Below are positions 27,106-35,712 of a stretch of 64,000 nucleotides of DNA, in pieces. The stretch comes from Paludibacter sp963678465 (GTDB taxonomy: Bacteria > Bacteroidota > Bacteroidia > Bacteroidales > Paludibacteraceae). Position 1 is the first letter of the stretch; each line of letters starts with the position of its first letter. Under the pieces are notes generated by a model. That model was not told the DNA's origin. It saw only the letters and a program-made list of their open reading frames with translations, and ran no database searches. Location: contig OY782858.1 of NCBI GenBank assembly GCA_963678465.1, positions 682,001-746,000 of the forward strand, written 5' to 3'. The position numbers and the translations under genes are program-made.

Positions 27106-28197
27106 ATGTCTAATCCCGAACATATATTTTTATTTTCCTCCCTCTTCTTGTTTTTTATCGTGTGGGGGAAGTATAACTACAACATAGATAGTAATATAAG
27201 ATTTTGGCTGGTAGCTCTGCTGCCGATACTTGCATTTACATTGATAACTGGTATGCGCTATGGCTGGGGCAATGATTATATGTGGTATAAGTACCAATAT
27301 GAATATGCATTAAGTAGTGATTTTGCATTACAAGATACACAATTCGCATGGCGATTCCTAAATCAGTTATTGAACAAAATTGGATTCAATTATGTGGGAG
27401 CTTTTATGTTTTACAGCCTTGTTCCTGTTACTTGTGCATTTGTTCTTATAAGGAGCTATGGTAAAGCATCGAAATATATGTATGCTTTATTGATACCTGC
27501 AATTTTGTTCTCAATAACATTTACAATCAGACAGGGATTTTCTACAAGTTTTCTGTTTTTAGCATTGTATTTTTTTAAAGATCGAAGATGGGTAGGTGTT
27601 GTAATTTCAGTTTTGTTTGCCGGTCTCTTCCACTTGGGGACAGTTGTTGTTGCGCTTATAATTATATTCTTTAAATTATTTGTGAATAAACACCCGCTCA
27701 ATTGGAAAATCACTGTGCCATTGCTTGTGTTTTTTACGTATTTTTTTGATGTGTCGGTTGTTTCTGGTCTTTCCAACTACTTAAGCGGTTTTTCTCTTGG
27801 AGACTCCAATTTTTCGAACTATTTGGAAAATTCAGATCGTTGGTTCTCAAATGAGGCAATTAATGTAGAAGCTTTTGAAAGGGGCTTCTTTTCAAATATA
27901 ATCTGGACTCTTTTCTATATCTCCTTTATCTATTTAGGGTACAGGGCATTAAAAATTAAACCAAATTTTGAAATAATTTATTTATACAATTCAGTTGTTT
28001 TTGGAATTATTTTTTATCAGGCTATTAGATGGTTTGAGATATGGAGGCGTTTTGCTGAGCCACTAATAAGCTTTTATTTTATTGTATTAGGATATAGTTT
28101 GTATGTGTTATCGAAAAAATATGTCAGGTATAAAGATAGTACGAAGTTAAAGCGGTTGGAGTTTTATGCAATAAATCCTACAGTCTACAATATTTGA
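27106..28197 (+). CDS. EpsG/Wzy-type polysaccharide polymerase
   Basis: A 363-residue membrane protein with about ten helices. TGMRYGWGNDYMWYKYQYEY near residue 48 matches the R...G.DY..Y pattern of the EpsG family, which polymerises repeat units on the periplasmic face. The charged segment EIWRRFAEP near 310 is also typical. It lies in the middle of the glycosyltransferase genes, as expected for a Wzx/Wzy-dependent locus. Confidence 0.85.
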   Translation: MSNPEHIFLFSSLFLFFIVWGKYNYNIDSNIRFWLVALLPILAFTLITGMRYGWGNDYMWYKYQYEYALSSDFALQDTQFAWRFLNQLLNKIGFNYVGAFMFYSLVPVTCAFVLIRSYGKASKYMYALLIPAILFSITFTIRQGFSTSFLFLALYFFKDRRWVGVVISVLFAGLFHLGTVVVALIIIFFKLFVNKHPLNWKITVPLLVFFTYFFDVSVVSGLSNYLSGFSLGDSNFSNYLENSDRWFSNEAINVEAFERGFFSNIIWTLFYISFIYLGYRALKIKPNFEIIYLYNSVVFGIIFYQAIRWFEIWRRFAEPLISFYFIVLGYSLYVLSKKYVRYKDSTKLKRLEFYAINPTVYNI

Positions 28198-28325
28198 TTG
28201 GGATGATATTGTTGTGTTTAGTTTTGTATTGGGGTAGATTTATTTTGTACACCCCTAAAGCTGATTTCTTTTGGAATAAGTAAGATCAAGCTGTTTGAAA
28301 AGTTTTAAATATTAAATAAGTATAT

Positions 28326-29369
28326 ATGAACCCCAAAGTAAGTATTATCGTACCTGTTTACAATGTAGAAAAATATCTTTCACGTTGCATGGATTCATTA
28401 TTAAACCAAACTCTTAAAGATATTGAGATAATACTGGTGGATGATGAGTCTCCGGATAATTGTCCTGCAATGTGCGATAAATATGCTCTGCAGGATAATA
28501 GAGTCAAAGTTGTTCATAAAAAAAATCAGGGATTAGGTTTTGCCCGCAATAGTGGATTGGAAATATCTACCGGTGAATATGTTGCTTTTGTTGATTCGGA
28601 TGATTATGTGGATGTGAATATGTATGAGACGCTATACAATTTTGCCAAGGATAATGAGAATGCCGATAGCGTATCGTGTGGTCTTCGTTTGCAAACCGGA
28701 GCAAACAGATATATAAATGTTGTCGATTGTATGCAGCCTGTTGTATATGAAAATAAGCAAGAAATATCTGAAGTTATCTTGGATATGATAGCATCGGAAC
28801 CCAATTACGTAAAAGAGAGAAAACGCGAACTATCAGCATGCACAAGCATCTTTAAGACACAAATTATAAATAAACATAATATCAGATTTACTTCGGAACG
28901 CGAATATGGATCCGAAGATTTTCTGTTCAAAGTAGATTTCTGGAAGCTTTCAACGTTTATTGTTTTTATTCCTGATGCGTATTACTATTATTGCCTGAAT
29001 ATGAGCTCTCTGACGCAAACCTTTAAACCTGAGAAATATGAGAGGTATAAGAAATTGTATAATGTGTTGCATGAAAAAACAAGAGATTTTGATAAGGATA
29101 AGTTGCGGGTCAACCGGTTTTTTATAGGGTATGTGAGGGCGCATATCTTCAACCTGATGATATCAAAATTAAGCAAACGAGAGAAAAAACAGGCTTTAAA
29201 GGAAATTTGTAATGACCAAATTTGGGGTAAAATTAAATTTGAATATACTTCAAAAAAATTACCATTAATTCCTCGCTTAATATATATTTCCACCTGCCGT
29301 AACTGGATTAATTTATTGTATATTATCACATGGTTTGGAGGGGGTCTTAAAAAGAGAATCAAAAGATAA
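28326..29369 (+). CDS. GT2-family glycosyltransferase
   Basis: A 347-residue GT-A enzyme starting VSIIVPVYNVEKYLSRCMDS, with VDDESPDNCPAMCD and the metal motif FVDSDDYVD near residue 95. REYGSEDFLFKVDFW near 195 supplies the catalytic-base region. The C-terminal part is helical and basic (GGGLKKRIKR). Donor and acceptor unknown. It is separated by about 130 bp from the polymerase and 105 bp from the next glycosyltransferase. Confidence 0.87.
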   Translation: MNPKVSIIVPVYNVEKYLSRCMDSLLNQTLKDIEIILVDDESPDNCPAMCDKYALQDNRVKVVHKKNQGLGFARNSGLEISTGEYVAFVDSDDYVDVNMYETLYNFAKDNENADSVSCGLRLQTGANRYINVVDCMQPVVYENKQEISEVILDMIASEPNYVKERKRELSACTSIFKTQIINKHNIRFTSEREYGSEDFLFKVDFWKLSTFIVFIPDAYYYYCLNMSSLTQTFKPEKYERYKKLYNVLHEKTRDFDKDKLRVNRFFIGYVRAHIFNLMISKLSKREKKQALKEICNDQIWGKIKFEYTSKKLPLIPRLIYISTCRNWINLLYIITWFGGGLKKRIKR

Positions 29370-29474
29370 TATTTTTTTGAGATATTAAGTTGCTTATAAT
29401 AGACTTATTAAAATAAGTTTTATTCTTAATCAGTTAAATCAATTGATTCTTAAACTCTATAAAAGGTTGCAAAA

Positions 29475-30554
29475 ATGAATATCCTTATAACCGCTCCCAG
29501 TTTAAATCCCGAAAAAAATGTAAGTGGTGTATCTACGGTTGCTGGTACAATTATCAAATATAATCATGCGCATCATTATTTTCACTATTTATTAGGACGC
29601 CCTGATGAGCAACTGACCCAGCTAAATTGGTTTATCCAATTAATAAAGCAGGTTTTACTATTCCCCGTAAAGGTTCGAAAGCAGAAAATTGATTTGGTAC
29701 ATCAAAATCTTCCATTCGATCCTAAAGGTCTTTTGAGGGAGTCTGTTATTAACTTTTGGTGTTGGGTTTTGAATGTTCCTGTTTTTCTACATGTACATGG
29801 TGGTGTTTTCTTAATGAATGGAACTTCGAGCAGATTTTATCTTTATCTTTCCCGAAAAATCTTTAAACATAGCAAGGTCGTGGTTGTGCTTAGTGAACTT
29901 GAAAAGGAAGCTTTGACTGTGAAATACGGTTATGCTGCATCGCTAGTTTTAATGAACAGTGTTGATGTGTCACAATTCGATTCAATAAAGAAAACAGGAG
30001 AAATAACTGTTAAACCAACAATACTATTTTTAGGACGAATACACGAAAGTAAGGGAGTGCATGATATCATAGATGCATTTAGGATTTTAAATAAAGAAAT
30101 AAACTTTCGTTTTATATTGTGTGGAGATGGTCCGTTAAGAGAAATGTTTGTTGAAGAATGTTCAGCTATTTTAGGTTCCGATTTTGAGTATCGTGGGGTG
30201 GTATCGGGCATTGAAAAGTTGAATGTAATTGCAGCATCTGATTATTTTCTTTTACCATCGCGATATGGTGAAGGACTACCAATGGCTTTGTTGGAATCGA
30301 TGGCAGCCGGACTTGTTCCTGTGGTAACTGATGATGCTTCCATGAAATTTGTGGTGAAACATAATGAAAATGGAATAAGGGTAGATAAGAGAGACTATCA
30401 GGATTTATATGAGAAGTTGAAGGCTGTTTTTACAAATCAGGAACTATATGATCAACTTTCAGAAAATGCAAAAAGAACAGTAAGTGAACATTATGATATT
30501 AAGAACTACATAGTTCGACTGAATGAAATATATAAAAAGGCAATTACAAAATAA
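29475..30554 (+). CDS. GT4-family glycosyltransferase
   Basis: A 359-residue GT-B enzyme. The N-terminal half has LVHQNLPFDPKGLLRE and FLHVHGGVF. The C-terminal nucleotide-sugar half has PTILFLGRIHESKGVHDIID near residue 180 and the EX7E-type segment SRYGEGLPMALLESMAAGLVPV near 258. It is 8 bp from the epimerase gene if the latter starts at 30562, so the two are probably co-transcribed. Confidence 0.88.
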   Translation: MNILITAPSLNPEKNVSGVSTVAGTIIKYNHAHHYFHYLLGRPDEQLTQLNWFIQLIKQVLLFPVKVRKQKIDLVHQNLPFDPKGLLRESVINFWCWVLNVPVFLHVHGGVFLMNGTSSRFYLYLSRKIFKHSKVVVVLSELEKEALTVKYGYAASLVLMNSVDVSQFDSIKKTGEITVKPTILFLGRIHESKGVHDIIDAFRILNKEINFRFILCGDGPLREMFVEECSAILGSDFEYRGVVSGIEKLNVIAASDYFLLPSRYGEGLPMALLESMAAGLVPVVTDDASMKFVVKHNENGIRVDKRDYQDLYEKLKAVFTNQELYDQLSENAKRTVSEHYDIKNYIVRLNEIYKKAITK

Positions 30555-30561
30555 AATAACA

Positions 30562-31569
30562 ATGAAAAAGATATTAGTAACAGGAGGAGCCGGGATGATA
30601 GGTTCCAATCTCGTAAAGAGATTAGTAAAAGAAGGTAACGAAGTATATGTGATAGATAATCTCTGGCGAGGGAAAATAGAGTACCTGAACGATGATAAGA
30701 CCAATGTACCGGTAATTAATGTTGATACACATTTTTTCAATATCGATCTTGCTGTACAGGAGAATGTTGATGAATTGATAGCTTCGGGTAAGTTTGAATA
30801 TGTAGTACACCTGGCAGATATAGTAGCAGGTATTGATTATGTGTTCGGTAATCAGGGTGATTTGTTCCGTCAAAATAACCTTATCAACACAAATGTTTTC
30901 AGTGCAGTTCGTAAAGCAGGAAAAGAGAAAATAAAAGGATTGATATATGTAGGGACAGCATGTAGTTTTCCCCTTACAAGACAGAATTCATTGGATGTTA
31001 TACCGCTAAGAGATGATGAGTTATATCCTGCGTTACCCGAGTCAGCGTATGGATGGAGTAAACTAATGGGGCAGTTGGAAATTGGTTTCTTAGAAAAGGA
31101 AACAGGTATTCCTTGTTGTACTCTGATGTTCCATAATGTATATGGCTCGCCCTGCGATTTTGGAGCACGAAGTCAGGTAATACCTGCGTTAATCCGTAAG
31201 GCAATCAATTATCCTGATGAACCCTTTCATGTGTGGGGTAGTGGAGAACAAGGACGTGCATTTATCCATGTAGATGATGTTGTAAATGCCCTGTGTCTTG
31301 CTCTGGATAAAGGCTGGGGACATGAGTGGATGCAGATAGGACCTTCTGTGTGTACTTCTATTAAAGAAATTGCAGAAACAGTGGTTAGAATATCGGGAAA
31401 AGATATTGATGTTTTTTATGATACAACTAAACCTGAAGGTGATAAGGCCAGAAGCGCTGATTATTCGAAAGCAAAAGAGATTTTGGGCTGGGAACCTTCT
31501 GTAAAATTAGAAGATGGTTTAAAAGCTCAATATATATGGATAAAAAATCAGATTGAAAGTGGCAAATAG
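30562..31569 (+). CDS. NAD-dependent sugar-nucleotide epimerase/dehydratase
   Basis: A 335-residue extended SDR enzyme. The NAD-binding motif TGGAGMIGSN is at residues 6-15, the catalytic YGWSK near 168, and the late HVWGSGEQGRAFIHVDDVV segment near 227 is typical of GDP-mannose 3,5-epimerase-like and related 4-epimerase members. The frame is open from 30523, but ATG at 30562 places the GxxGxxG motif at the usual position and leaves a normal spacing after the previous stop. Its 3' end overlaps the next gene. Exact substrate unknown. Confidence 0.85.
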   Translation: MKKILVTGGAGMIGSNLVKRLVKEGNEVYVIDNLWRGKIEYLNDDKTNVPVINVDTHFFNIDLAVQENVDELIASGKFEYVVHLADIVAGIDYVFGNQGDLFRQNNLINTNVFSAVRKAGKEKIKGLIYVGTACSFPLTRQNSLDVIPLRDDELYPALPESAYGWSKLMGQLEIGFLEKETGIPCCTLMFHNVYGSPCDFGARSQVIPALIRKAINYPDEPFHVWGSGEQGRAFIHVDDVVNALCLALDKGWGHEWMQIGPSVCTSIKEIAETVVRISGKDIDVFYDTTKPEGDKARSADYSKAKEILGWEPSVKLEDGLKAQYIWIKNQIESGK

Positions 31570-31903
31570 TCGTATAATTTATAAAGATTATAGTTTGTTG
31601 GATTCAATACCTACTTCACACAAAATAGGTGAAAAGAAGGTGCTTTTGTCCAACGCAGAAACAATTTCCAATATCACTCAGTTGGCAATTTCGAAGCTTT
31701 TTGCTAATGATATCGTGGAAGAACACGTTCATCCCAGCATGGACGAACATTATATAATAACCGGAGGCGAAGGCATTATGCAGATAGATAGTGAAAGTTA
31801 TGAATTTAATGCAGGTAAATTTATTTTGGTTCCTGCAGGTTGCTGTCATAATTTGGTTGCTACTACCGATCTTGAGTTTATAACAATAAGTGTATCAATA
31901 TGA
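31553..31903 (+). CDS. Small cupin-fold protein
   Basis: A 116-residue single-domain cupin with metal-ligand pattern EEHVHPSMDEHYIITGGEG near residue 56 and LVPAGCCHNLVA near 96. It starts at TTG 31553 or GTG 31559, inside the end of the preceding epimerase gene, and its last codons overlap the following gene by 4 bp (ATGA), so all three are coupled. Cupins in such loci may be sugar-nucleotide isomerases or stabilising partners; the role here is not determined. Confidence 0.75.
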   Translation: MKVANSRIIYKDYSLLDSIPTSHKIGEKKVLLSNAETISNITQLAISKLFANDIVEEHVHPSMDEHYIITGGEGIMQIDSESYEFNAGKFILVPAGCCHNLVATTDLEFITISVSI

Positions 31904-32667
31904 GTTTAAACGAAACTTCAAGGTATTTTAATGTTAGATTAGAGTTTGATAAAGAAAAACTTGATAAAATAGTTGATGATGCTATAGCCTCAAACAAAGT
32001 GGGATATGTATGCTCGGTGGAAAGTAATAATCTTACAGTAGCTAATACGAATCCTGAATTTTTGAAAGTTGTGAATGGAGCATTAGTCAATAACTGTGAT
32101 GGATCGATGTTGGCTAAAATTTTAGGCTTAGTTCATAAAAAAAAGTTTGAATCGTATATAGGCGCTGATATTTTTATTAATTATGTTCATAAATGTAAGT
32201 ACAGGCAATTTTTCTTAGGCAACACCCCTGAAGTATTAGCGGGTCTTAAAAGTAATTTGTCTAAAATAGATCCGAAAATTCAGGACATGCGATTTGAAAC
32301 ATTGCCTTTTAAATCTGTCGATGAATTTGATTATAAAGGTATTGCCCAAATGATAAATGATGATCAACCGGATATTATTTGGGTGTCATTGGGAGCCCCT
32401 AAGCAGGAAATGTTTATGAGCAAGTTGCAACCTTTTCTAAACAGGGGAGTAATGTTTGGTTTTGGTGCGATATTTAACTTTAATGCAGGTGTTGGAGAAG
32501 TAAAACGAGCTCCTCAGTGGATGTTGAAATTACGGTTAGAATGGTTGCATCGTGCATTTGAACAGCCAAAGAAAAACGTACCAAGATATTGGAACTTTGT
32601 GAAAATATTACCGAGATTAATAATACAGGAAATAAATATGGTGCAAAATAGGAAACCAAAAAACTGA
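31900..32667 (+). CDS. WecG/TagA/CpsF-family glycosyltransferase (GT26)
   Basis: A 255-residue enzyme of the GT26 family, which transfers ManNAc, ManNAcA or related sugars to lipid-linked acceptors. NNCDGSMLAKILGLV near residue 65, FLGNTPEVLAGL near 107, and IIWVSLGAPKQEMFMSKLQP near 160 are diagnostic, followed by GVMFGFGAIFNFNAGVGEVKRAP. No membrane helix; it acts at the cytoplasmic face. It starts by a 4-bp overlap with the cupin gene. Confidence 0.9.
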   Translation: MSLNETSRYFNVRLEFDKEKLDKIVDDAIASNKVGYVCSVESNNLTVANTNPEFLKVVNGALVNNCDGSMLAKILGLVHKKKFESYIGADIFINYVHKCKYRQFFLGNTPEVLAGLKSNLSKIDPKIQDMRFETLPFKSVDEFDYKGIAQMINDDQPDIIWVSLGAPKQEMFMSKLQPFLNRGVMFGFGAIFNFNAGVGEVKRAPQWMLKLRLEWLHRAFEQPKKNVPRYWNFVKILPRLIIQEINMVQNRKPKN

Positions 32668-32693
32668 TAGAAGAAAAATTTAAACCCTATTGC

Positions 32694-33563
32694 ATGAAAG
32701 GAATAGTATTAGCAGGAGGATCGGGTACCCGTTTGTATCCGATTACCAAGGGAATCAGCAAACAATTGCTTCCCATTTACGATAAACCCATGGTATATTA
32801 CCCTATATCGGTATTAATGCTGGCAGGTATCCGTGAGATTCTCATCATTTCGACACCGCAGGATTTGCCGGGTTTCCGCAGGTTATTGGGAGATGGATCG
32901 GATTATGGTGTGAAGTTTGAATACGCAGAACAACCGTCGCCGGATGGATTAGCGCAGGCTTTTATTATAGGGAAGGATTTTATTGGTGATGATACTGCCT
33001 GCCTGGTACTGGGCGATAATATATTTTACGGCCAGAGTTTTGGAAAGATGCTGAATGAAGCAGTGGCCAATGCCACAGCGGGTAAAGCTACTGTTTTTGG
33101 CTATTATGTGAATGATCCCGAGCGCTATGGTGTGGCCGAATTTGATGCCGAAGGCAATGTGCTGAGCATAGAGGAAAAGCCGATAAGCCCTAAATCGAAT
33201 TATGCAGTAGTAGGACTTTACTTTTATCCGAATAAAGTAGTGGATGTGGCGCATTCCATTCAGCCATCTGCAAGAGGAGAACTCGAAATCACCACTGTGA
33301 ATCAGGAATTCCTTAAAGATGGTGAGCTTAAAGTACAGTTGTTGGGTCGTGGTTTTGCCTGGTTGGATACAGGTACTCACGATTCTCTATCGGAAGCATC
33401 CACTTTTGTGGAAGTGTTAGAGAAACGTCAGGGGCAAAAGATTGCTTGTTTGGAAGAAATAGCTTACCACAAAGGCTGGATAGATGCTGTACAACTTACA
33501 GCACTGGCTCAACCTATGATTAAAAACCAATATGGACAGTATTTAATCGGGTTGCTGAAGTGA
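32694..33563 (+). CDS. rfbA: Glucose-1-phosphate thymidylyltransferase
   Basis: RmlA/RfbA, 289 residues, makes dTDP-glucose from dTTP and glucose-1-phosphate as the first step towards dTDP-L-rhamnose and other deoxysugars. The nucleotidyltransferase start MKGIVLAGGSGTRLYPIT, EYAEQPSPDGLAQAF near 82, CLVLGDNIFYG near 103 and EIEEKP-type segment IEEKPISPKSNYAVVGLYFY are all present. The more GC-rich codon use than in the glycosyltransferases fits a conserved housekeeping-type gene. Its stop codon begins a TGAGTAACTGA repeat tract. Confidence 0.96.
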   Translation: MKGIVLAGGSGTRLYPITKGISKQLLPIYDKPMVYYPISVLMLAGIREILIISTPQDLPGFRRLLGDGSDYGVKFEYAEQPSPDGLAQAFIIGKDFIGDDTACLVLGDNIFYGQSFGKMLNEAVANATAGKATVFGYYVNDPERYGVAEFDAEGNVLSIEEKPISPKSNYAVVGLYFYPNKVVDVAHSIQPSARGELEITTVNQEFLKDGELKVQLLGRGFAWLDTGTHDSLSEASTFVEVLEKRQGQKIACLEEIAYHKGWIDAVQLTALAQPMIKNQYGQYLIGLLK

Positions 33564-33682
33564 GTAACTGAATAATTGAGTAACTGAGTAATTGAATAAT
33601 TGAATGAAGCGAGTTTCGGGTTGCTTTACAATTCAACAATATGATAAAGCATTAGACGCGACATTCATCAGATTAAAAAAAA
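33564..33682. repeat. Short repeat tract between rfbA and rfbC
   Basis: GAGTAACTGAATAATTGAGTAACTGAGTAATTG words follow directly on the rfbA stop codon, then unique sequence up to rfbC. The words are the reverse complement of the TTACTCAATTACTCAG words at 17430-17530. Confidence 0.7.
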
Positions 33683-34252
33683 ATGAATATAGTAAAAACA
33701 AGTATACCGGACGTGTTGATTCTTGAGCCACGTGTTTTCAGCGATCCAAGGGGATATTTTTTTGAGTCCTTCTCGCAAAAGAAATTTGAAGAAGAGGTTT
33801 GTAAAACAATATTTGTACAGGACAATGAATCAAAATCGTCTTTTGGTGTTTTAAGGGGCTTACATTTTCAAAAAGCACCTGATGCACAATCGAAATTAGT
33901 ACGAGTAATTCAAGGAAAGGTGTTGGATGTGGCAGTAGATATACGTGTAGGTTCGCCTACTTACGGGCAACATGTAGCAGTGGAATTATCAGGAGAGAAT
34001 AAACGACAGTTTTTTATTCCCCGTGGTTTTGCGCATGGTTTTGTAGTGTTGAGTGATGAAGTTATCTTTCAGTATAAATGCGATAATTATTATGCCCCGC
34101 AGTCGGAAGGTTCATTGGCATGGGACGATCCTGCTTTAGGTATCGACTGGAAGATAGATTCATCGAAGGTGCTGTTATCAGAAAAGGATAAAAAATCTCC
34201 ACTACTGAGTGAACTGGAAACGGTCTTTGAATTTGGAGTAGATTATTATTGA
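33683..34252 (+). CDS. rfbC: dTDP-4-dehydrorhamnose 3,5-epimerase
   Basis: RmlC/RfbC, 189 residues, isomerises dTDP-4-keto-6-deoxyglucose at C3 and C5. The cupin fold shows FESFSQKKFEEEV, FVQDNESKSSFGVLRGLHFQ near residue 45 with the catalytic His in LRGLHFQ, and FIPRGFAHGFVVLSD near 112. rfbB and rfbD are not in this operon, so the pathway must be completed by genes elsewhere or a different deoxysugar is made. Confidence 0.95.
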   Translation: MNIVKTSIPDVLILEPRVFSDPRGYFFESFSQKKFEEEVCKTIFVQDNESKSSFGVLRGLHFQKAPDAQSKLVRVIQGKVLDVAVDIRVGSPTYGQHVAVELSGENKRQFFIPRGFAHGFVVLSDEVIFQYKCDNYYAPQSEGSLAWDDPALGIDWKIDSSKVLLSEKDKKSPLLSELETVFEFGVDYY

Positions 34253-34491
34253 TTTCAGAATAATTGAAAAATTGTTGAAGCGTTGAACTGTTGAATCGTC
34301 TACAGTCACCAGTCTCCGGTCACCGGCTAGGAGAGTTGAAGCGTTGAACTGTTGAACTGTCTACAGTCACCAGTCTCCGGTCTCCGGTCAGGACAGTTGA
34401 AGCGTTGAACTGTCTCCGGTCAAGAGAAAGACAAAAGACAAAAGACAAAAGAACAAAGAGCAAAGACAAAAGAGTGAAGTGAATTTGGAAA
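34253..34491. repeat. Low-complexity repeat tract
   Basis: Contains GTTGAAGCGTTGAACTGTTG words (reverse complement of the TTCAACAGTTCAACGCTTC words elsewhere), tandem ACAGTCACCAGTCTCCGGTC words and AAAGACAAAAGACAAAAG. No gene is supportable. Confidence 0.75.
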
Positions 34492-35021
34492 ATGTCAGAA
34501 AATAAAAAGATTAAAATAGAGAACGTAGATATCTTTATTATTTCGAAAAACAATGAAGATTATATCTCATTAACTGACATGGCTCGTAGTCAGTTAGAGG
34601 ATGTCATCATCATCAAATGGCTCAGTTTAAAAAATACCATTGAGTATATAGGTGAGTGGGAATCGCTCTATAACCCCGATTTTAATTATACCGAATTCGG
34701 TATAATTAAAAATGCCGCCGGTTCAAAGTAGATTTTTCGCTTCAGCAGCATGGTTTTAAGGTTGTGATAACAAAAATAAACAGTATTTCGAAAGATGTCG
34801 GGAAAGATGTCGGGAAAGATGTCGGGAAAGATGTCGGGAAAGATGTCGGGAAAGAATTACTATCACTTATTGAGAAAAATCCCGAAATTACTATTCCTGC
34901 GTTAGCGGAAATACTAAATGTAACAAGCAGAACCGTTGAACGACAATTAAACAGGCTAAAAAAGGAAAACAAAATCGCAAGAGAAGGTGGTAGAAAAGAG
35001 GGAAAATGGGTGTTGTTGTAA
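34492..35021 (+). pseudogene. Remnant joining a KilA-N gene start to an AlbA-family gene end
   Basis: The first 79-codon frame (34492-34731) is the start of a KilA-N domain: NNEDYISLTDMARSQLED then IIIKWLSLKNTIEYIGEW and ESLYNPDFNYTEFGIIKNAAGS, cut off by a stop. From about 34722 the other frame reads KVDFSLQQHGFKVVITKI, which matches the segment before the linker in the AlbA_2/HATPase protein at 17557. A linker of five DVGK repeats (12 bp each) and a winged helix (NPEITIPALAEILNVTSRTV) follow, up to 35021. The shape suggests a deletion fused two accessory genes out of frame. The C-terminal part could still be made from GTG at 34764 as an 85-residue winged-helix protein. Confidence 0.7.
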
Positions 35022-35264
35022 TATCTCCTGTCAAGATTGTTGAAGAATTGAGTAATTGAATAATTGAATAATTGTTGAAGCGTTGAAAATGCCCCTGTTA
35101 ATTATGAATTATGAATTACTAATTATGAATTACTAATTATGAATTACTAATTACGAATTATCAAAAGCAGTTATAGTGAAGGCCATAGCTGCTTTTTTAG
35201 GATTTACAGAGATGGAGCCTGAGGGTTCTGTTTGTTGCGAACCAGCTTTCAGTATAACTTTAAT
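35022..35264. repeat. Low-complexity repeat tract
   Basis: TTGAATAATTGTTGAAGCG and GAATTACTAATTATGAATTAC words up to about 35165, then unique sequence with no gene. Confidence 0.55.
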
Positions 35265-35382
35265 AAAATAAATTGTTTACATATGGAACGAGCATTTAAA
35301 CAGACGTTTAAACCAAAGACTATGTTTATAGCGAGCCTGCCTGTTCGGCAGACAGGTTCCATGTGACAAATATTAAAAAATA
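35265..35382. repeat. Inverted-ended intergenic element, copy B, with palindrome insertion
   Basis: Matches the element at 159-250 (TTTACATATGGAACGAG at one end, TTCCATGTGACAA at the other). Between GCGAG (35331-35335) and TTCCA (35357) it holds an extra 21-bp imperfect palindrome beginning CCTGCCTG and ending CAGACAGG, absent from copy A, where GCGAG joins TTCCA directly. Confidence 0.65.
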
Positions 35383-35412
35383 TGCTTATCCGATAGATTG
35401 CCTAAAGCTTTA

Positions 35413-35640
35413 GACTTCAATACAACAGGGGCTTTGCCCCTAAAACCCCACTTACTTTTTTGTCTTAACACAAAAAAGTAAGCAAAAAAAGTCAAGACTG
35501 CGCCCGCTTCGCTCAAAAAAATAGTCGTTCGCAGGCTGAAAACTTTTAAACTCGCCCCGACGAAATACGTCGGGACTCAAACAGAAAAGTTTTCTACGCC
35601 TACTTCACTCCATTTTTTGGCTCACCGGACGAGGTCGATC
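35413..35640. repeat. Composite palindromic intergenic element
   Basis: A string of hairpins: GGGGC/GCCCC (35428-35440), CTTACTTTTTTGT/ACAAAAAAGTAAG (35451-35482), GAAAACTTTT (from 35538) with AAAAGTTTTC (near 35583), and inside that CCCGACG/CGTCGGG (35556-35574). I recall similar strings between genes in many Bacteroidota genomes; that recollection was not checked. It has no reading frame. Confidence 0.6.
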
Positions 35641-35712
35641 CTTAAAGAGAGTTTGTACAAAAGAAGTAGGTAATGAAACGGATATTCATTTTAAAAAAAT
35701 AAAAACGAACGC

